Shown: positions 27,480 to 37,625 of the stretch, piece by piece
Numbering within the stretch: the first letter of the stretch is position 1
Layout of the letters: each line of letters begins with the position of its first letter
NCBI GenBank assembly: GCA_011316305.1
Contig: SAUG01000071.1
Coordinates: 1 to 64,000, forward strand
Reading direction: 5' to 3'
DNA length: 64,000 bases
From: Rusavskia elegans
Taxonomy: Eukaryota; Ascomycota; Lecanoromycetes; Teloschistales; Teloschistaceae
The notes under the pieces: generated by a model
What the model was told of the DNA's origin: nothing
What the model saw: only the letters and a program-made list of their open reading frames with translations
Database searches by the model: none
Program-made: the position numbers and the translations under genes

Positions 27480-28108
27480 AGAACATTTCCGTCTAATTAA
27501 AAGCTGCTAAGACTAGAGTTTATCTAACCTGGTCTAGCGTACGGCGAAAGTGGATTAATCCGATTAGTCTCTATATTGGGCGGGCTGGGCGAATGACCAC
27601 GCTGGCAAAATGGAAGTCGTCCCTTGGCATCGAAAATCTAAACAGTAATCTCAGCAGTTTGATCTAGGAACTCTACTGTATAAAGTCTACAGAGGTTGAA
27701 GTATATCGCTCTATCGTTGCTTGGCGAGGATGTCCTATTGTATCTTGAAGTATATTAGTTTAGGGGGCGACAGTGCACGGGAGATGTGCTAGCGAAAATA
27801 TAATTAGACGAAGGAGCGATGGCGGCAGTATAGATCTTGGAATTGAATATCAAATAGTCCTTGCAGAGAAAATTGGTTCAATGCAGTGTTTGGTACGACT
27901 TCGCAACTTGTTTCTTTGAAACGGAACGAACTAGGGGGTGAATAGAGACCTTGAGAATCTGACACTCTTCGCCTAGCCGATGATCGGCGAGCTTAGGGGT
28001 CATAACCATCGGTTATTCATAAGAACCATACAACGGACCAGATTCTACATAATCGGAAGATACAACACATGAATGACAAGATGACCTCCAGAGACACGAA
28101 TAGTACAT
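27480..28108. other. transition from AT-rich block to gene island; no gene seen
   Basis: Base composition rises from very AT-rich to balanced between about 27,480 and 27,580. No ORF with protein-like composition or splice structure was found before the nucleotidyltransferase-like gene. GGGCGGGCTGGGCG at 27,577-27,590 is a local GC peak. Confidence 0.5.
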
Positions 28109-28840
28109 CTAGTCCACGAATCCATCTAGGTCGTAAATCAGCCGGAAGCGATAATTCACCGCATTTACAGTCTCCGGATAGACAGGGGGCTCGCGATCAG
28201 TATGATCGAACTCTGTCAATGCCGTTCTCCGCAGTGGTACGCCATTTTCCTCCATCAAACGCTTGGTAATGGAGACACAGTCAATCCAATCGACTTCTCT
28301 CTGCGGTTGGTTCTCCATCTGCAATCTCTTCATCTTCCGAACCAGAACCCAAAGCCACAGTACGCCGTAGATCTGGAGCGCGGCTCCATCGTAAAGTAGC
28401 AGACCCTGCTGGATTGAACGATCGAATAGCTCTTGTGGGTCGCGTAGAAGGGTGAGGAACATCTGTACCTGGTCGTTCGCCCAATCAGAGACGAAGTGCA
28501 ATGCTCCTGCAACGTCGAAGATCAAACGTCGGAGCTCAGCTTGGACTTGATGCTTCATAGGGCCGTAAGCGGTAGGATCGATGAAGTAATCAAGGTCTTG
28601 GGTCGTGGTTCGATTTCCAAGCGCACTGCGATCAGAATCAATCGCATCGGTTATTCAGAAGACCGAAATAATCCAAATCGGTGGAAATGTTGCTTGTGAG
28701 ACAAACCAAAGTGAAACATAGCCACCACTAGCAACGATCCGGATGGGCAGGTACGGCACAAGGACTGGAGACGTTTCAATCATGGGTTCCAGCTGATGAA
28801 GGGCTTCAGATTTAGGGTTAGTAGCTGCAATCTGGGGCAT
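28109..28840 (-). CDS. nucleotidyltransferase-like domain protein
   Basis: Two exons on the minus strand, 28707-28840 and 28109-28625, with a GTTTGT..GCAG intron of 81 nt; the join is in frame and gives 216 residues. Splicing creates GGYVSL then TTTQDLDYFIDP (residues about 39-62), the GG..S plus [ST]TxDxD pattern of the nucleotidyltransferase fold, where the two Asp would bind metal. The rest is a helical region with an invariant-looking EVDWxD segment. It resembles fungal proteins annotated as nucleotidyltransferase or DUF6036-like; substrate unknown. The start at 28840 is the first ATG in frame; a further 5' exon encoding EFDWQAFYIGQL (about 28860-28930) cannot be excluded. The neighbour upstream is transcribed the same way. 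No damage seen. Confidence 0.6.
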
Positions 28841-29090
28841 CGATGGGTATGGACTATGAGCTGACCGATGTAGAAAGCCTGCCAGTCAAACTCTCTTCGC
28901 GGCGTGAGATCGTCAGAGTCCTCCATTGAATTCGCATGTGCTGTGACGGTGTAGCCACGATGATTTGGGGAGAGCTTAGATCGGCGTCAGGACCCCAGAT
29001 ACAGATATGTCTGTTCCTCGAAGCCAAGCAAAGGAGTAGGAGTGGGAGAAGAGGGCCTGTAAGCGCCCGCTGCTGCCTAGAGCGCCATGC

Positions 29091-29843
29091 TCAAACCGAA
29101 TACATATGCGCATTATTGGCTCCATAAATGTTACGCGCTACGAATGGTGTCATGCACCGATCGACGGTATCATCGATGTTCAATGGTTCGTGCAGCGGTG
29201 GCACGGTGGTAGCCCATCTCGGCGCGACCATTTTCGGAGGCGGGTTGTGTTTGATTTGGTCGAGAGATAACCTTGAGCGGTCGCGCTGGAGCCCCATGGA
29301 TAATCTCCAATTGAAAGCAGCCACTAGGGCCTCAACTATACAGGCAACAAACGCATAGCGCTGTTCGTCCTCGTCCTTAGGGTCCGGAAGCGTTTCCAGT
29401 GACCACTTGGCAGTATCTGAATGGAAGAAGAAGTATTCGGTCTCGTACTGCACTTGAGCGTGACGGCCGGTACACATATACTCATAAATGCGATATACCG
29501 ACCGCAGCGGTGTATCGCGCATTTGAAAGAGTGGAATGCATCTTAGCTGAAAGATACCATCTTGACGCTCCAAAAGAACCTTAGGATTGCGTTTCAGCTC
29601 CAAGGGCATCAATTGATTGCGAGGCAATTCGAAGTGCCATGGGAATGGCTGCAAGAGGCGGAAGAATATGCGGAGAGGGTGAGATGAGCCGTAGAACAAA
29701 CGTCGCAGACTGAGGCGCAGGCTAAGGGGCGTGAGCGGTTGCCACCAGATGGCAGTCCATCCGAAGACGGACAGTCGGTTTACAAGGTTGCGAAGTCCTG
29801 TGAACATACCGAAGCAGGGGAGCGTGGGGACGAGCTGGAGCAT
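29091..29843 (-). CDS. hypothetical protein, 250 aa
   Basis: Single-exon reading frame starting at the first ATG (MLQLVPTLPC). The open frame extends 42 nt further 5' but only from a TTG. The N-terminal 60 residues are hydrophobic and Arg/Leu-rich (FGWTAIWWQPLTPL), perhaps one or two membrane-associated helices. The middle contains RIYEYMCTGRHAQVQYETEY and an alanine-rich helix (VEALVAAFNWRLSMG); the end is RNIYGANNAHMYSV. Composition and absence of stops suggest a real gene, but no family is recognised. It lies about 250 bp from the nucleotidyltransferase-like gene in the same orientation and 175 bp from the end of the metalloprotease gene. A 3' intron and further exon are possible. Confidence 0.5.
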   Translation of the reverse strand: MLQLVPTLPCFGMFTGLRNLVNRLSVFGWTAIWWQPLTPLSLRLSLRRLFYGSSHPLRIFFRLLQPFPWHFELPRNQLMPLELKRNPKVLLERQDGIFQLRCIPLFQMRDTPLRSVYRIYEYMCTGRHAQVQYETEYFFFHSDTAKWSLETLPDPKDEDEQRYAFVACIVEALVAAFNWRLSMGLQRDRSRLSLDQIKHNPPPKMVAPRWATTVPPLHEPLNIDDTVDRCMTPFVARNIYGANNAHMYSV

Positions 29844-30017
29844 ATAGAAGTATGGAACGGGGATAAGAGAAGAATCAACTGCCAAGATTTTTTGACACGT
29901 GACTCAGTTCAATACCCTAACCCTAGAAGACCACTGCTGCCACGTCAATCTTCCAATCCCCAAATAAACCTTGAGTATCACCCAATCCCAATCCCAAAGC
30001 TCCGAATTCCAGCCCAG

Positions 30018-31715
30018 CTAAGCCCAAGCAAAATACGCCGCACTCGCTCTATACATAACCGAATCCGCCCAAGACTGCAAATGCCACGTCATCGCCTCAG
30101 CCGTAACCCCGCTGGTACTCAGCCTCAGCCTCAAATTCCTATTATTGCCATAATCAAATCCGCTCAGCGCCATCGCCAGCTTCGGCGTGTTCTCAAACTT
30201 TTTCGCAAACTTGACCGTCGCGCTGTTCTCCGACTGGGGTTTATTGGCCGGGCGAATGTCGTCGGTGCTGAACGTGCCGCTGGCGACGTTGGCTTGCTTG
30301 GCTGGGTATGCGAGCCATGTGATGGCGGCTTGATACATCACCGTGTCGTCCCATGAGTCGATATGGGCCGTGAAGCCTTTGGTGTCGATGTCCGTGACGT
30401 AGGATTTGATGCGCCAGTTCTTGTCCTTGCCCATGTCGACGGTGATGAGCCAGCAAATGACTTTGGGGGGTTCGCCCTGGAATGGCTGTGCGAAGTTGAT
30501 GCGTTTGGAGTTTTGCGATTTGTGGTCTTGCCATTTGCCGACTTCGGTCGTGCTGAAGGTGCCGGTCTGTAGGTATTCGAAACCTGGGCCGGCTTCGAGG
30601 TAGGTCAGACTTGCGCCGTAGAGGACAGTGTCGCCCCAGGCGTTGAGGTTGGAGGTGAAATTCTCTTGCGTGATATCTGTGGCTGTGGCGGTGAGGCGGA
30701 TGTTGGCTTGTTGACCGATGTCGAGAGATGTGAGTCCGACCGGAACACGCGGAGCAGTGGGATATTGCTTCCAGAAGTACTTGGTCTGCGTGTTTACAGA
30801 GGCAGGCTGGTTCGACGGTCGGAGTTCCATGGTGTTGAATTGACCAGCATCCAGGCTTTTCGGAGGGTAGGTGAAGCGGATGTACGACTTGTCCTTTTCG
30901 GAGAGGTCGGTATTGTATGGTGTTCCTTTACCGTTGGTCGTCCATTCGGCTGGGTAGTGGTACAACATGATGGATTGGATGTCGAATTTGGTGGCTTTCA
31001 CTTTGTCCAAGCCGTATCTCGTGAACATGTTGCCATCGACCTTTTGCTTATCCCAGTTGTTGGGTGGTCCGCCGAGAGACTTGTAAACGGCTTCTTTATT
31101 CCAAGGGATCTGAGCAAAGGGGCTCTCATGCTCATGGACAGCACCAAGCGCATGGCCAAACTCATGCAAGATGACCCCGCGAATGTTCTCCTCCTTCTGG
31201 TCCTTGTTGATCCATCCCAGGTTCATTGATGGTCTTCGTTGACTGGCAACGTAGCCGCTGTCAGTGCCCAAGTTGGACCATGATCCCAGGCTCGGGTTGA
31301 AGTCGATCAAGATATCACAATCTCCATTGGGAACGAATTTCATGGAGAGGTTTGCATGTTTGCACCAGAGGGGCGCAAACTTTTTGACTTGGTCCTTCTG
31401 CCAATCGGTCCCGGCGACGAAGGAGATCCTTAGTTCACGACCAGGAGCCCAAAACTTGCCCATAAGCACGGCAAGACTTTGGGGCTCGACTATGGACACC
31501 ATTGGGCCCAGGTCGTTGCCAATAGGGACGGTCAGAGAGCCATTACGTTGGTTCTCTGCTGCAGCCCTGGCAGCGCTTTCATCCTGGGTGAGGCCATCAG
31601 CTGTTGGGTTGGCCCCAGCGAAGCAGACGTGGTATTCCGTCGACATGTTGAATTCAAATGGTTGGAAACAGATAGCAACTGGTAAACTTTCAATATCGAT
31701 GTTACTGAGAGACAT
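30018..31715 (-). CDS. zinc metalloprotease (astacin-like) with three H-type lectin repeats
   Basis: 565 residues, one exon, ATG start. Residues about 90-285 form a zincin catalytic domain: HEFGHALGAVHEHE at 184-197 gives the three zinc-binding His (184, 188, 194) and catalytic Glu185 of the HExxHxxGxxHE family (astacin/M12 and relatives), and SIMLY at 248-252 is the Met-turn. The C-terminal half has three repeats ending in [AS]WxD[TS]VxY (359-366, 454-461, 548-555), the H-type lectin signature; that family binds GalNAc-like sugars in snail and Dictyostelium lectins. No signal peptide or membrane segment, so it is cytosolic or unconventionally released. All catalytic residues are present. Likely role: sugar-directed proteolysis, perhaps in defence or interaction; inferred. 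A TATTTAAG box lies 28 nt upstream of the ATG (31743-31750). Confidence 0.85.
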   Translation of the reverse strand: MSLSNIDIESLPVAICFQPFEFNMSTEYHVCFAGANPTADGLTQDESAARAAAENQRNGSLTVPIGNDLGPMVSIVEPQSLAVLMGKFWAPGRELRISFVAGTDWQKDQVKKFAPLWCKHANLSMKFVPNGDCDILIDFNPSLGSWSNLGTDSGYVASQRRPSMNLGWINKDQKEENIRGVILHEFGHALGAVHEHESPFAQIPWNKEAVYKSLGGPPNNWDKQKVDGNMFTRYGLDKVKATKFDIQSIMLYHYPAEWTTNGKGTPYNTDLSEKDKSYIRFTYPPKSLDAGQFNTMELRPSNQPASVNTQTKYFWKQYPTAPRVPVGLTSLDIGQQANIRLTATATDITQENFTSNLNAWGDTVLYGASLTYLEAGPGFEYLQTGTFSTTEVGKWQDHKSQNSKRINFAQPFQGEPPKVICWLITVDMGKDKNWRIKSYVTDIDTKGFTAHIDSWDDTVMYQAAITWLAYPAKQANVASGTFSTDDIRPANKPQSENSATVKFAKKFENTPKLAMALSGFDYGNNRNLRLRLSTSGVTAEAMTWHLQSWADSVMYRASAAYFAWA

Positions 31716-31742
31716 CTTCTCGTTGGGAAGGAGCGGACATGC

Positions 31743-31750
31743 CTTAAATA
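31743..31750 (-). promoter_or_regulatory. TATA-like box upstream of the metalloprotease-lectin gene
   Basis: TATTTAAG on the minus strand, 28 nt before the ATG. The short distance would leave almost no 5' leader, so it may be coincidental. Confidence 0.25.
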
Positions 31751-31821
31751 CATCAATGAGGCCAGAGCTGAGGAATGAAGGAGGCTGGCGTTATCCCCTT
31801 GGATCGTCGATGTTGACTTAG

Positions 31822-32849
31822 GATGCCGCTGTCAGCAATCCAATTTAAGGCTGCTCCGCCTTCAGCTCTTTCCTTCGGCGAATCATCCTCAGCCCCGATC
31901 CTACTTCCCTGCAATCTGGGCGCTTGGCTGGCGGCAAGCAAGACCTTAGAGGCCAGACGACTTCATGCATGAGTGCTGTCAAAACATTTCGGGTCTCAGC
32001 TGCACCCTAAATCATAACCTGCAGGTGAGATTGCCAACTTTTGTACAATGTCACCTTCCCAAAACAGTCACTCTGTCAAGTCTCGAACCCTTCACAGCCA
32101 AGACACACGTCTGACAGTAACATAGAAGATAACCTCATAGTTATTGCTATGCTGAAGATCTCCACATGTCAAAGATCCGATGTCAAAAATATCCTGACAC
32201 AGACCGGCATGACTTTTGGCAGTAAGAAAAACATGTAGAAAAAGAAATGGCACAACCGCTGTGGACGACAATCGTTGACACTTACCGGCAGACGTAATGC
32301 TAGCAAATGTACACTGTCAGAGGTTGCATATGTAGGTAATCACCTTGAGTCCCGTGTTTCGCTCCCCTTTACAGCGGGCTTGAAGAAGGTGAATCTGCCG
32401 TCAAGAATACACGCCCATGCGAGGTAGAGAGTTGGCTGCTACCAATGACACCGGCATCGACCTCATTATAAGGGTACAGGGTACACCGGCGCGTACTGCC
32501 CCTTCACGGCGGTCAAAGCAAGAGCCGGATTGCGTACCATAATTGAGCCAACCAAAGGAACGTAACGACTCTTAATCACCATTCCTCCCTCAATCGACTG
32601 TTGTCCACGTTAAGAATCTCCGAAGCACATGGCGTGAGTGCTCCGCATACCCCTAGATCAGCATCCCGCCAGGGGTACGGCATCTGGGATCGTGAACGTG
32701 CGCAATGCCTTATCAAGACGAAGGATCCCGCCGGAACTTGCCATGCACAGCATCACGTGGGACGTTCCTCGATCATAGCGGCAAAGTGCTCGACTCACCA
32801 TGGCGAGCGCTCCCAAAGTAACCTACAACTACTACAACAACCAACCTTC
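31822..32849. other. intergenic, about 1 kb, no gene seen
   Basis: Balanced composition, only short frames without protein-like character on either strand. Presumed promoter space between the divergently placed metalloprotease gene and the receptor pseudogene; no motif stood out. Confidence 0.4.
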
Positions 32850-34080
32850 CTTCCATAGGTTGGAGGATCACCACCACCGATTATGTTACCGTTTCCGTCG
32901 CTTTTGTCGTTGTCCTCGCCCGATGTTCCACCATATCCTTCCGAGGATGGGATGGTTGTATGTGATGTGCAACACCAGATGCACGGGAGCACACCAGGGG
33001 GCTGATCGAATCACATTAGACACCATCATCATGGCTCTGTGTGCAGCCATTGGACGTCCGCTTGCGATTGCACGCTGAGATCCCGGTTCGGTGGCGGGCG
33101 CCACATTTGGGATATACCCCCTGAATGGTTCGATGGCAACATTACCTTAAACGCGCTTTCCCAATTGAATGTGAACATACAGTACATCTGACAGCAGAAA
33201 CCAGATGCTCGCAGTAGATGGGTACCTCTACGTTTTCGCCATTACCCTCGCCAAAGCCTCGCTCCTCCTCTTCCTCTACCGCATCTTCCACGTCGGCAGA
33301 CGGTTCCGCATCGCTACCTGGATCGAAGGCGGAATCCTCGGGATCTGGGCGACTATCACCGTGTTCTGGCCATATTCGCATGCAGGCCAATCAAAGCCTC
33401 CTGGAACTTCAAGCTTATGATAAATTCAAAAACGGAATGTGAACCGAAAGCCTAGGACGTCCAAAACATCTACGGCTTCTTTAACATCATTACCGACTTT
33501 GCTTTAATTATCATGCCGTTGCCCTTGGTGTGGCGTATGTAGATGGATGGGAAGAAGAAGATTGGTGTCGCTCTGGTATGTGCTTAGGGGGTCTTGTACG
33601 TCTTATCCCCTTTCCACTCTGCCCCTGTCTTCGCTTGACCCCTTTCAATACATGCTTTGCAGCATTACCAGACAAGACGACCGAGGGAAGGGAAAAGGGC
33701 GATGGCTAACCCTGACCCCAGTATCTTCGTCGTAGCAATCGCCCGCCAATACAAGCTCTGCCACCCCACCGGACACGGCGACGACAGCCGAGACATCATC
33801 GAGACCAAAATCTGGAGTGAGCCGCCCCCCTCCCCCCTCCTCCCGTCTCCCGTCTTCTTCGTCCAAAAACCCCACTAACAACCCCCAGTGGCCCTGGAAG
33901 CTAACCTCGCCATAACAATCGCCTGCCTCCCCGCCCTAACCCCCCTCTTCAAACGCGTCCCCATCCTCTCCTCCCTCATCCCCGTCCATCCGCTCCAATT
34001 TCAGCCAAGCATCCACCATGCAGCGTCGCCCCTGGCCCCAAAAGCTCAGTGGGCCTCATCACGACGTCGAACGTGATGCA
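32850..34080 (+). pseudogene. PTH11-like / fungal rhodopsin-domain receptor, inactivated
   Basis: Pieces of a seven-helix fungal receptor of the family near PF20684 read in order: TTTDYVTVSVAFVVVLARC (about 32872-32930), RITLDTIIMALCAA, GGGRHIWDIPPEWFDGNITL (about 33092-33150), YVFAITLAKASLLLFLYRIF (33230-33290), LAIFACRPIKASWNF (33366-33410), IYGFFNIITDFALIIMPLPL, DIIETKIW, then after a GTGAGC..CAG intron MALEANLAITIACLPALTPL. Usual introns explain some frame changes, but three defects do not fit splicing: a one-base frameshift near 33363, TAG at 33453-33455 and TAG at 33540-33542. At the second stop the family commonly has Gln (VWR-M-Q), so CAG-to-TAG is likely. The serine-rich cytoplasmic tail is also missing. 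An intact relative lies at 42441-44702 on the other strand. Confidence 0.75.
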
Positions 34081-35474
34081 GCGCTACCCATGGCTGGTGC
34101 GCCACACACGAGCTGGAAGACACCGCGTGCATGGCGGGAAGCGGAGTAGCGGCGATTTAGTGAATTGGAGCCGCAGACGGAGAGCGAGGGGAGTGGGGAG
34201 ACGGTGATGAGTGTGCAGGCGATATATCATGCTGGAAGTAGGGGTGCGGACTCAAAGTGAACTAACAGAAAACCTGGCAGGAACAGGCGGGGTTGAGTGG
34301 CACAAAGTCCAGGGCGAAGGTAGGAGGATACTTTTGTAAGTGTATATTGGTATGTGAGTCATGTATATGTTGTCCATCAGCGACGTTATCCCAGTGGATA
34401 ACATAATGTCATCTTCCATATTCGTTGCAAGATTCTTATTTATGCCAAGGGAGGGTCAATCCCTTCGAGGTTTCCTATTTGCTTTTGGATCATGGCCAGC
34501 AATGGTCACATCTTTTCAACAATTGCTTGTTCTCGATCACAGGCGTCATAAGCTGCCCGGGACGGGTTCCACGACTCATCATCGGTCGTTACCTACCTAC
34601 ACCACTCCGCCATCCTTACGAATTCTGGCACACCCCTTTCCGAACATCCATCTGGGCTTCGACGGAAGATAGACTTGCGGTTGTAGACCTCTGTGCTTGG
34701 GCAGACACTTCGTGCCAATGATTGGGCGGCCAGTCTCCACGAGTGGAGACTTTTGTAGGTCTCACGGAAGCGATGAAACGTTGATGCAGATGACTCCTCT
34801 TCCCATAACGTCAAGAGAAAGAATGAGTAAAAAAAATTACCAAAGCAATCAGCCAATCTTTCCGCCCTCTGCGAGCTCTAGTCAAAGCCAGTCCTGCACG
34901 CAAAACCCGATCGTAACCATCTGCAAACCCATGCCGATTCCCCGGATTCCTTTCCTCTACACATCACCTACAGCTTTCCAATTTCGTCAACCCCACAAAC
35001 CCACAATAGGCGAATACGAAGACCACCTTCGTGTCCCATCAGCACTGATCTATTCCCGTGCTCCTCGGAAGGCTGAAAGGCCAAGTCAATATTGTCTTGG
35101 CGCACGTGGCTTGCATTGGGGATGTCCAATCGAGACATTTTCGCTTGGCCGCACCACGATGGCCTTACTCTTTGCGCCACAATGGCACTTTATTGTCGTG
35201 ACAGGCTAACAGGCTGACAGAGAGCTGTTCCGGGCTGTCACGGTTACATGATGTCCAGAACTTCGTTCTGTCCAGCTTGAACTGAACTGGGCTGCGAGCG
35301 GTGAGATGGATGGGCCTGGTTTTGTTGCGAATACTTAAGCTCGCTCGTCGGGACTCTTTGCTCTTTACTTCTCTTCTCCTTCACCACGTTGAGAGTTGTT
35401 GGAGCAAACCCTTAATAGCCTGATCTTCAAACAGCTTTTCAGTCACTCAACCATTCACTACCCCTGTAGTCGTC
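34081..35474. other. intergenic, 1.4 kb, no gene seen
   Basis: Several frames up to 170 codons exist here but lack protein-like composition, domains or splice support. The last 150 bp carry a pyrimidine-rich tract (about 35355-35385) typical of fungal core promoters and probably belong to the gene at 35475. Confidence 0.4.
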
Positions 35475-36372
35475 ATGGGCAAATACAACCTCTTCTCCAG
35501 CCTCGTGCTCGGAGTCTGCTTCTTCCTCAGCGGCCGCCTTGTGAGTGCTACGCGGTGTAATGCAGACAAGTAAGTACCGTATCGCCCATCCACAAGTAGG
35601 GCCACCATCATACTCACCCTCGGTTCTTCCACCCACGGAGATATCAAAGCTGACACGGATATCCAGCTGTCTTCGTGCTCTCTTCCCCACCCCAAGCCCA
35701 GCAGTCTACTCCTTTGACGCCTCCGTCTGCGCAACCTACATTGCCACCGTCAACACAGCCGCCACGGGGTTCGCCAGCCGCGCATCTGCCGCATGTGGTA
35801 CTGCTCCAGCCCGCTACAGCTCCGCCTGTTCCTGCAGACCCCCAATTCTGTCCACCATGACCACCAAGACATCCACCAGCGCAACACCGACAGTAACCTC
35901 AACCTGTACTCCCACACCCGCCAACAATGTCGTCCGCAACGGTGGGTTCGAATGCGGTCTCAACCCCTGGATCGCCGCCGACATCCCTAATTCTCGACAC
36001 TCCATCGTCTCCCCAGGCGACGCCTCGAACTTCGCCTACCAATACGAGCAAGTGGGCCCCGTCACATCAGATAACTACGAGCGTCCCGCGAGCGTGAACC
36101 AAGATCTGATCGTCACCGTCGGGAAACCATACGTCTTGAAGTTCCGGACCTTTTTCGACAAGTGCACTCAATCCGAGGGGTTTGTGGGTGTGATGCTGAA
36201 CCATTCACCGGTGTACACCGTGGATGCTTGTGATTTCGGAGCGGGTGCGTTCAAGGATAATACTGTCTCCTTCACGCCGACGGTGAGCCCATTTAATTTG
36301 CGATTCGAGTTTATCATTGCGGAGAACCCGGCTCAGGTGAAGATTGATAATGTTGTTGTTGCGCCTGCTTAA
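35475..36372 (+). CDS. secreted protein with Cys-containing N-terminal module and galactose-binding-like C-terminus
   Basis: Exons 35475-35569 and 35667-36372 around a GTAAGT..CCAG intron of 97 nt with a CTGAC branch site; 266 residues. The first 25 residues are a signal peptide (hydrophobic LVLGVCFFL, cleavage after VSA). Mature residues about 26-90 form a Cys-containing module beginning TRCNADNCLRAL and ending YSSACSC, common in secreted ascomycete proteins. A Thr/Ser/Pro linker (TTKTSTSATPTVTST) follows, then about 130 residues beginning NNVVRNGGFECGLNPW and ending VKIDNVVV, a jelly-roll (CBM/galactose-binding-like) pattern. Likely a cell-wall or extracellular carbohydrate-binding protein; no catalytic motif seen. 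The longer frame starting at 35545 reads through the intron and is not the real start. Confidence 0.75.
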
Positions 36373-37336
36373 ATAATTGGCGGGGATTGGTGAGACTCCT
36401 TGTAGCAAAGGACACGGCCGGAGCCTAAAGTTTGATGCAATGTTTGCAAGAACAAAACATGGTGACGAATATCTTGGGGAGAAAACGCAGTACAAAAAGC
36501 AAGTACTTATGCAACGTACAATAAAAGTCAAAAACTCTTCCGGTGCGCAAGTGAGTGGCACTCCGGGCAATGTTATCGCTAGTTACATCGAGACCGCAGA
36601 ATGATGAGCTCATAAATATTCCAGCTTAAAGATCAAGCAGCGAGATGAGGTACAGTCGGCTTGCGTGCTGAGATCCTGCAGAATGCTGCTCGGGATGGAT
36701 GAGCTTCCATGAGCCTGAATTATGGTTTGGCGGTTGAACTCGCTATAAGGTTGTCATGGTCTGTGGCTTTGGAAGGGCGTCACGTTGAGTTCCATGATCA
36801 GAAACTGCTGGCGATTATGACCGATTCCGCGGCAGAGATGGCAACCATTCAAATTCTGCCCTGGATGCGTTCCCCACAGATCTTTTCGTCCAATTGCTCC
36901 AGCATCATAGGTCTAATAGGATTATTGTCGTGTCTCGTGACACCAAACTTCTCACCAACGCTGAACAATTTGGCCCAGTTTCGGCCAGACTTTTCCAATG
37001 GCCTCACAGGCAGCTCTCGTCTGTTTGTTCCACTATGTCGGCGGCAGCTCTACGCCAAGTCCAGGAAACGGGCGAGATCTTTCCTGGGGTCATCACCGCC
37101 GTAGAAAACACGGCTGGTCGTCAGCGGGTTTATGGTCGTCCTGAGCCCGCAGACGGTAGCTATCGATTAGCTCTATAGCACCCTTTATCTGTCAATGTAT
37201 CGAGATTACTGCCACGCATCACGTCGCCGAACGTGATTCGGTTCGAGCTCACTGTGGGCGGGGCAGTATAACAAGACTTTTTGCAGGATGCCTTATGGGT
37301 GGTCTAATCAGCCCGGTGGCAGTCTTGAGAGTGATA
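36373..37336. other. intergenic, no gene seen
   Basis: Downstream region of the secreted-protein gene. Short frames only; none with recognisable domains or a convincing intron pattern. Confidence 0.35.
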
Positions 37337-37625
37337 TCAGATGTTGTGATACGGAGCACAATGCAGAGGTTTGGGGAAGGATGTTTGGGACTTGAAGCAT
37401 GTGGCACAGGTCGCCTAAATGTGTAAGCTTCATTGATATCCACTTATGGTAGCCAGTTTTTGGTTTTCGGGTTGATAGACTTACGGAATCACTGGTAACA
37501 GGTGAACCCATGAGATTTTCGGCACAAGCCGTGGCACCAGTGATTTGCATTCTGTTACCGTTGTAGTGTACGTGCAATCTGACCTCGTCGCCGCGTAATA
37601 CTCTGCACAGAGCATGGTACTCCAT
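37337..37625 (-). CDS. candidate small Cys-containing protein, spliced, 72 aa
   Basis: Possible two-exon gene: 37485-37625 and 37337-37414 with a GTAAGT..TTTAG intron of 70 nt that joins in frame. The product has five Cys (CRVL, TACAEN, CATCF, LHCAP) and no signal peptide from this ATG, so an upstream exon may be missing. The only support is the consensus splice pair and residue composition; no family is recognised. It could equally be chance. Confidence 0.22.

Noticed and set aside
29915..29924. CCCTAACCCT, telomere-repeat-like
   Set aside because: Only about one and a half repeat units, in a promoter region; too short to be an interstitial telomere.
29739..30356. 205-codon plus frame
   Set aside because: Antisense to the metalloprotease-lectin gene, Arg/Pro-rich, no domain.
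34697..35209. 170-codon plus frame
   Set aside because: No domain, signal peptide or codon bias like the neighbours; considered chance.
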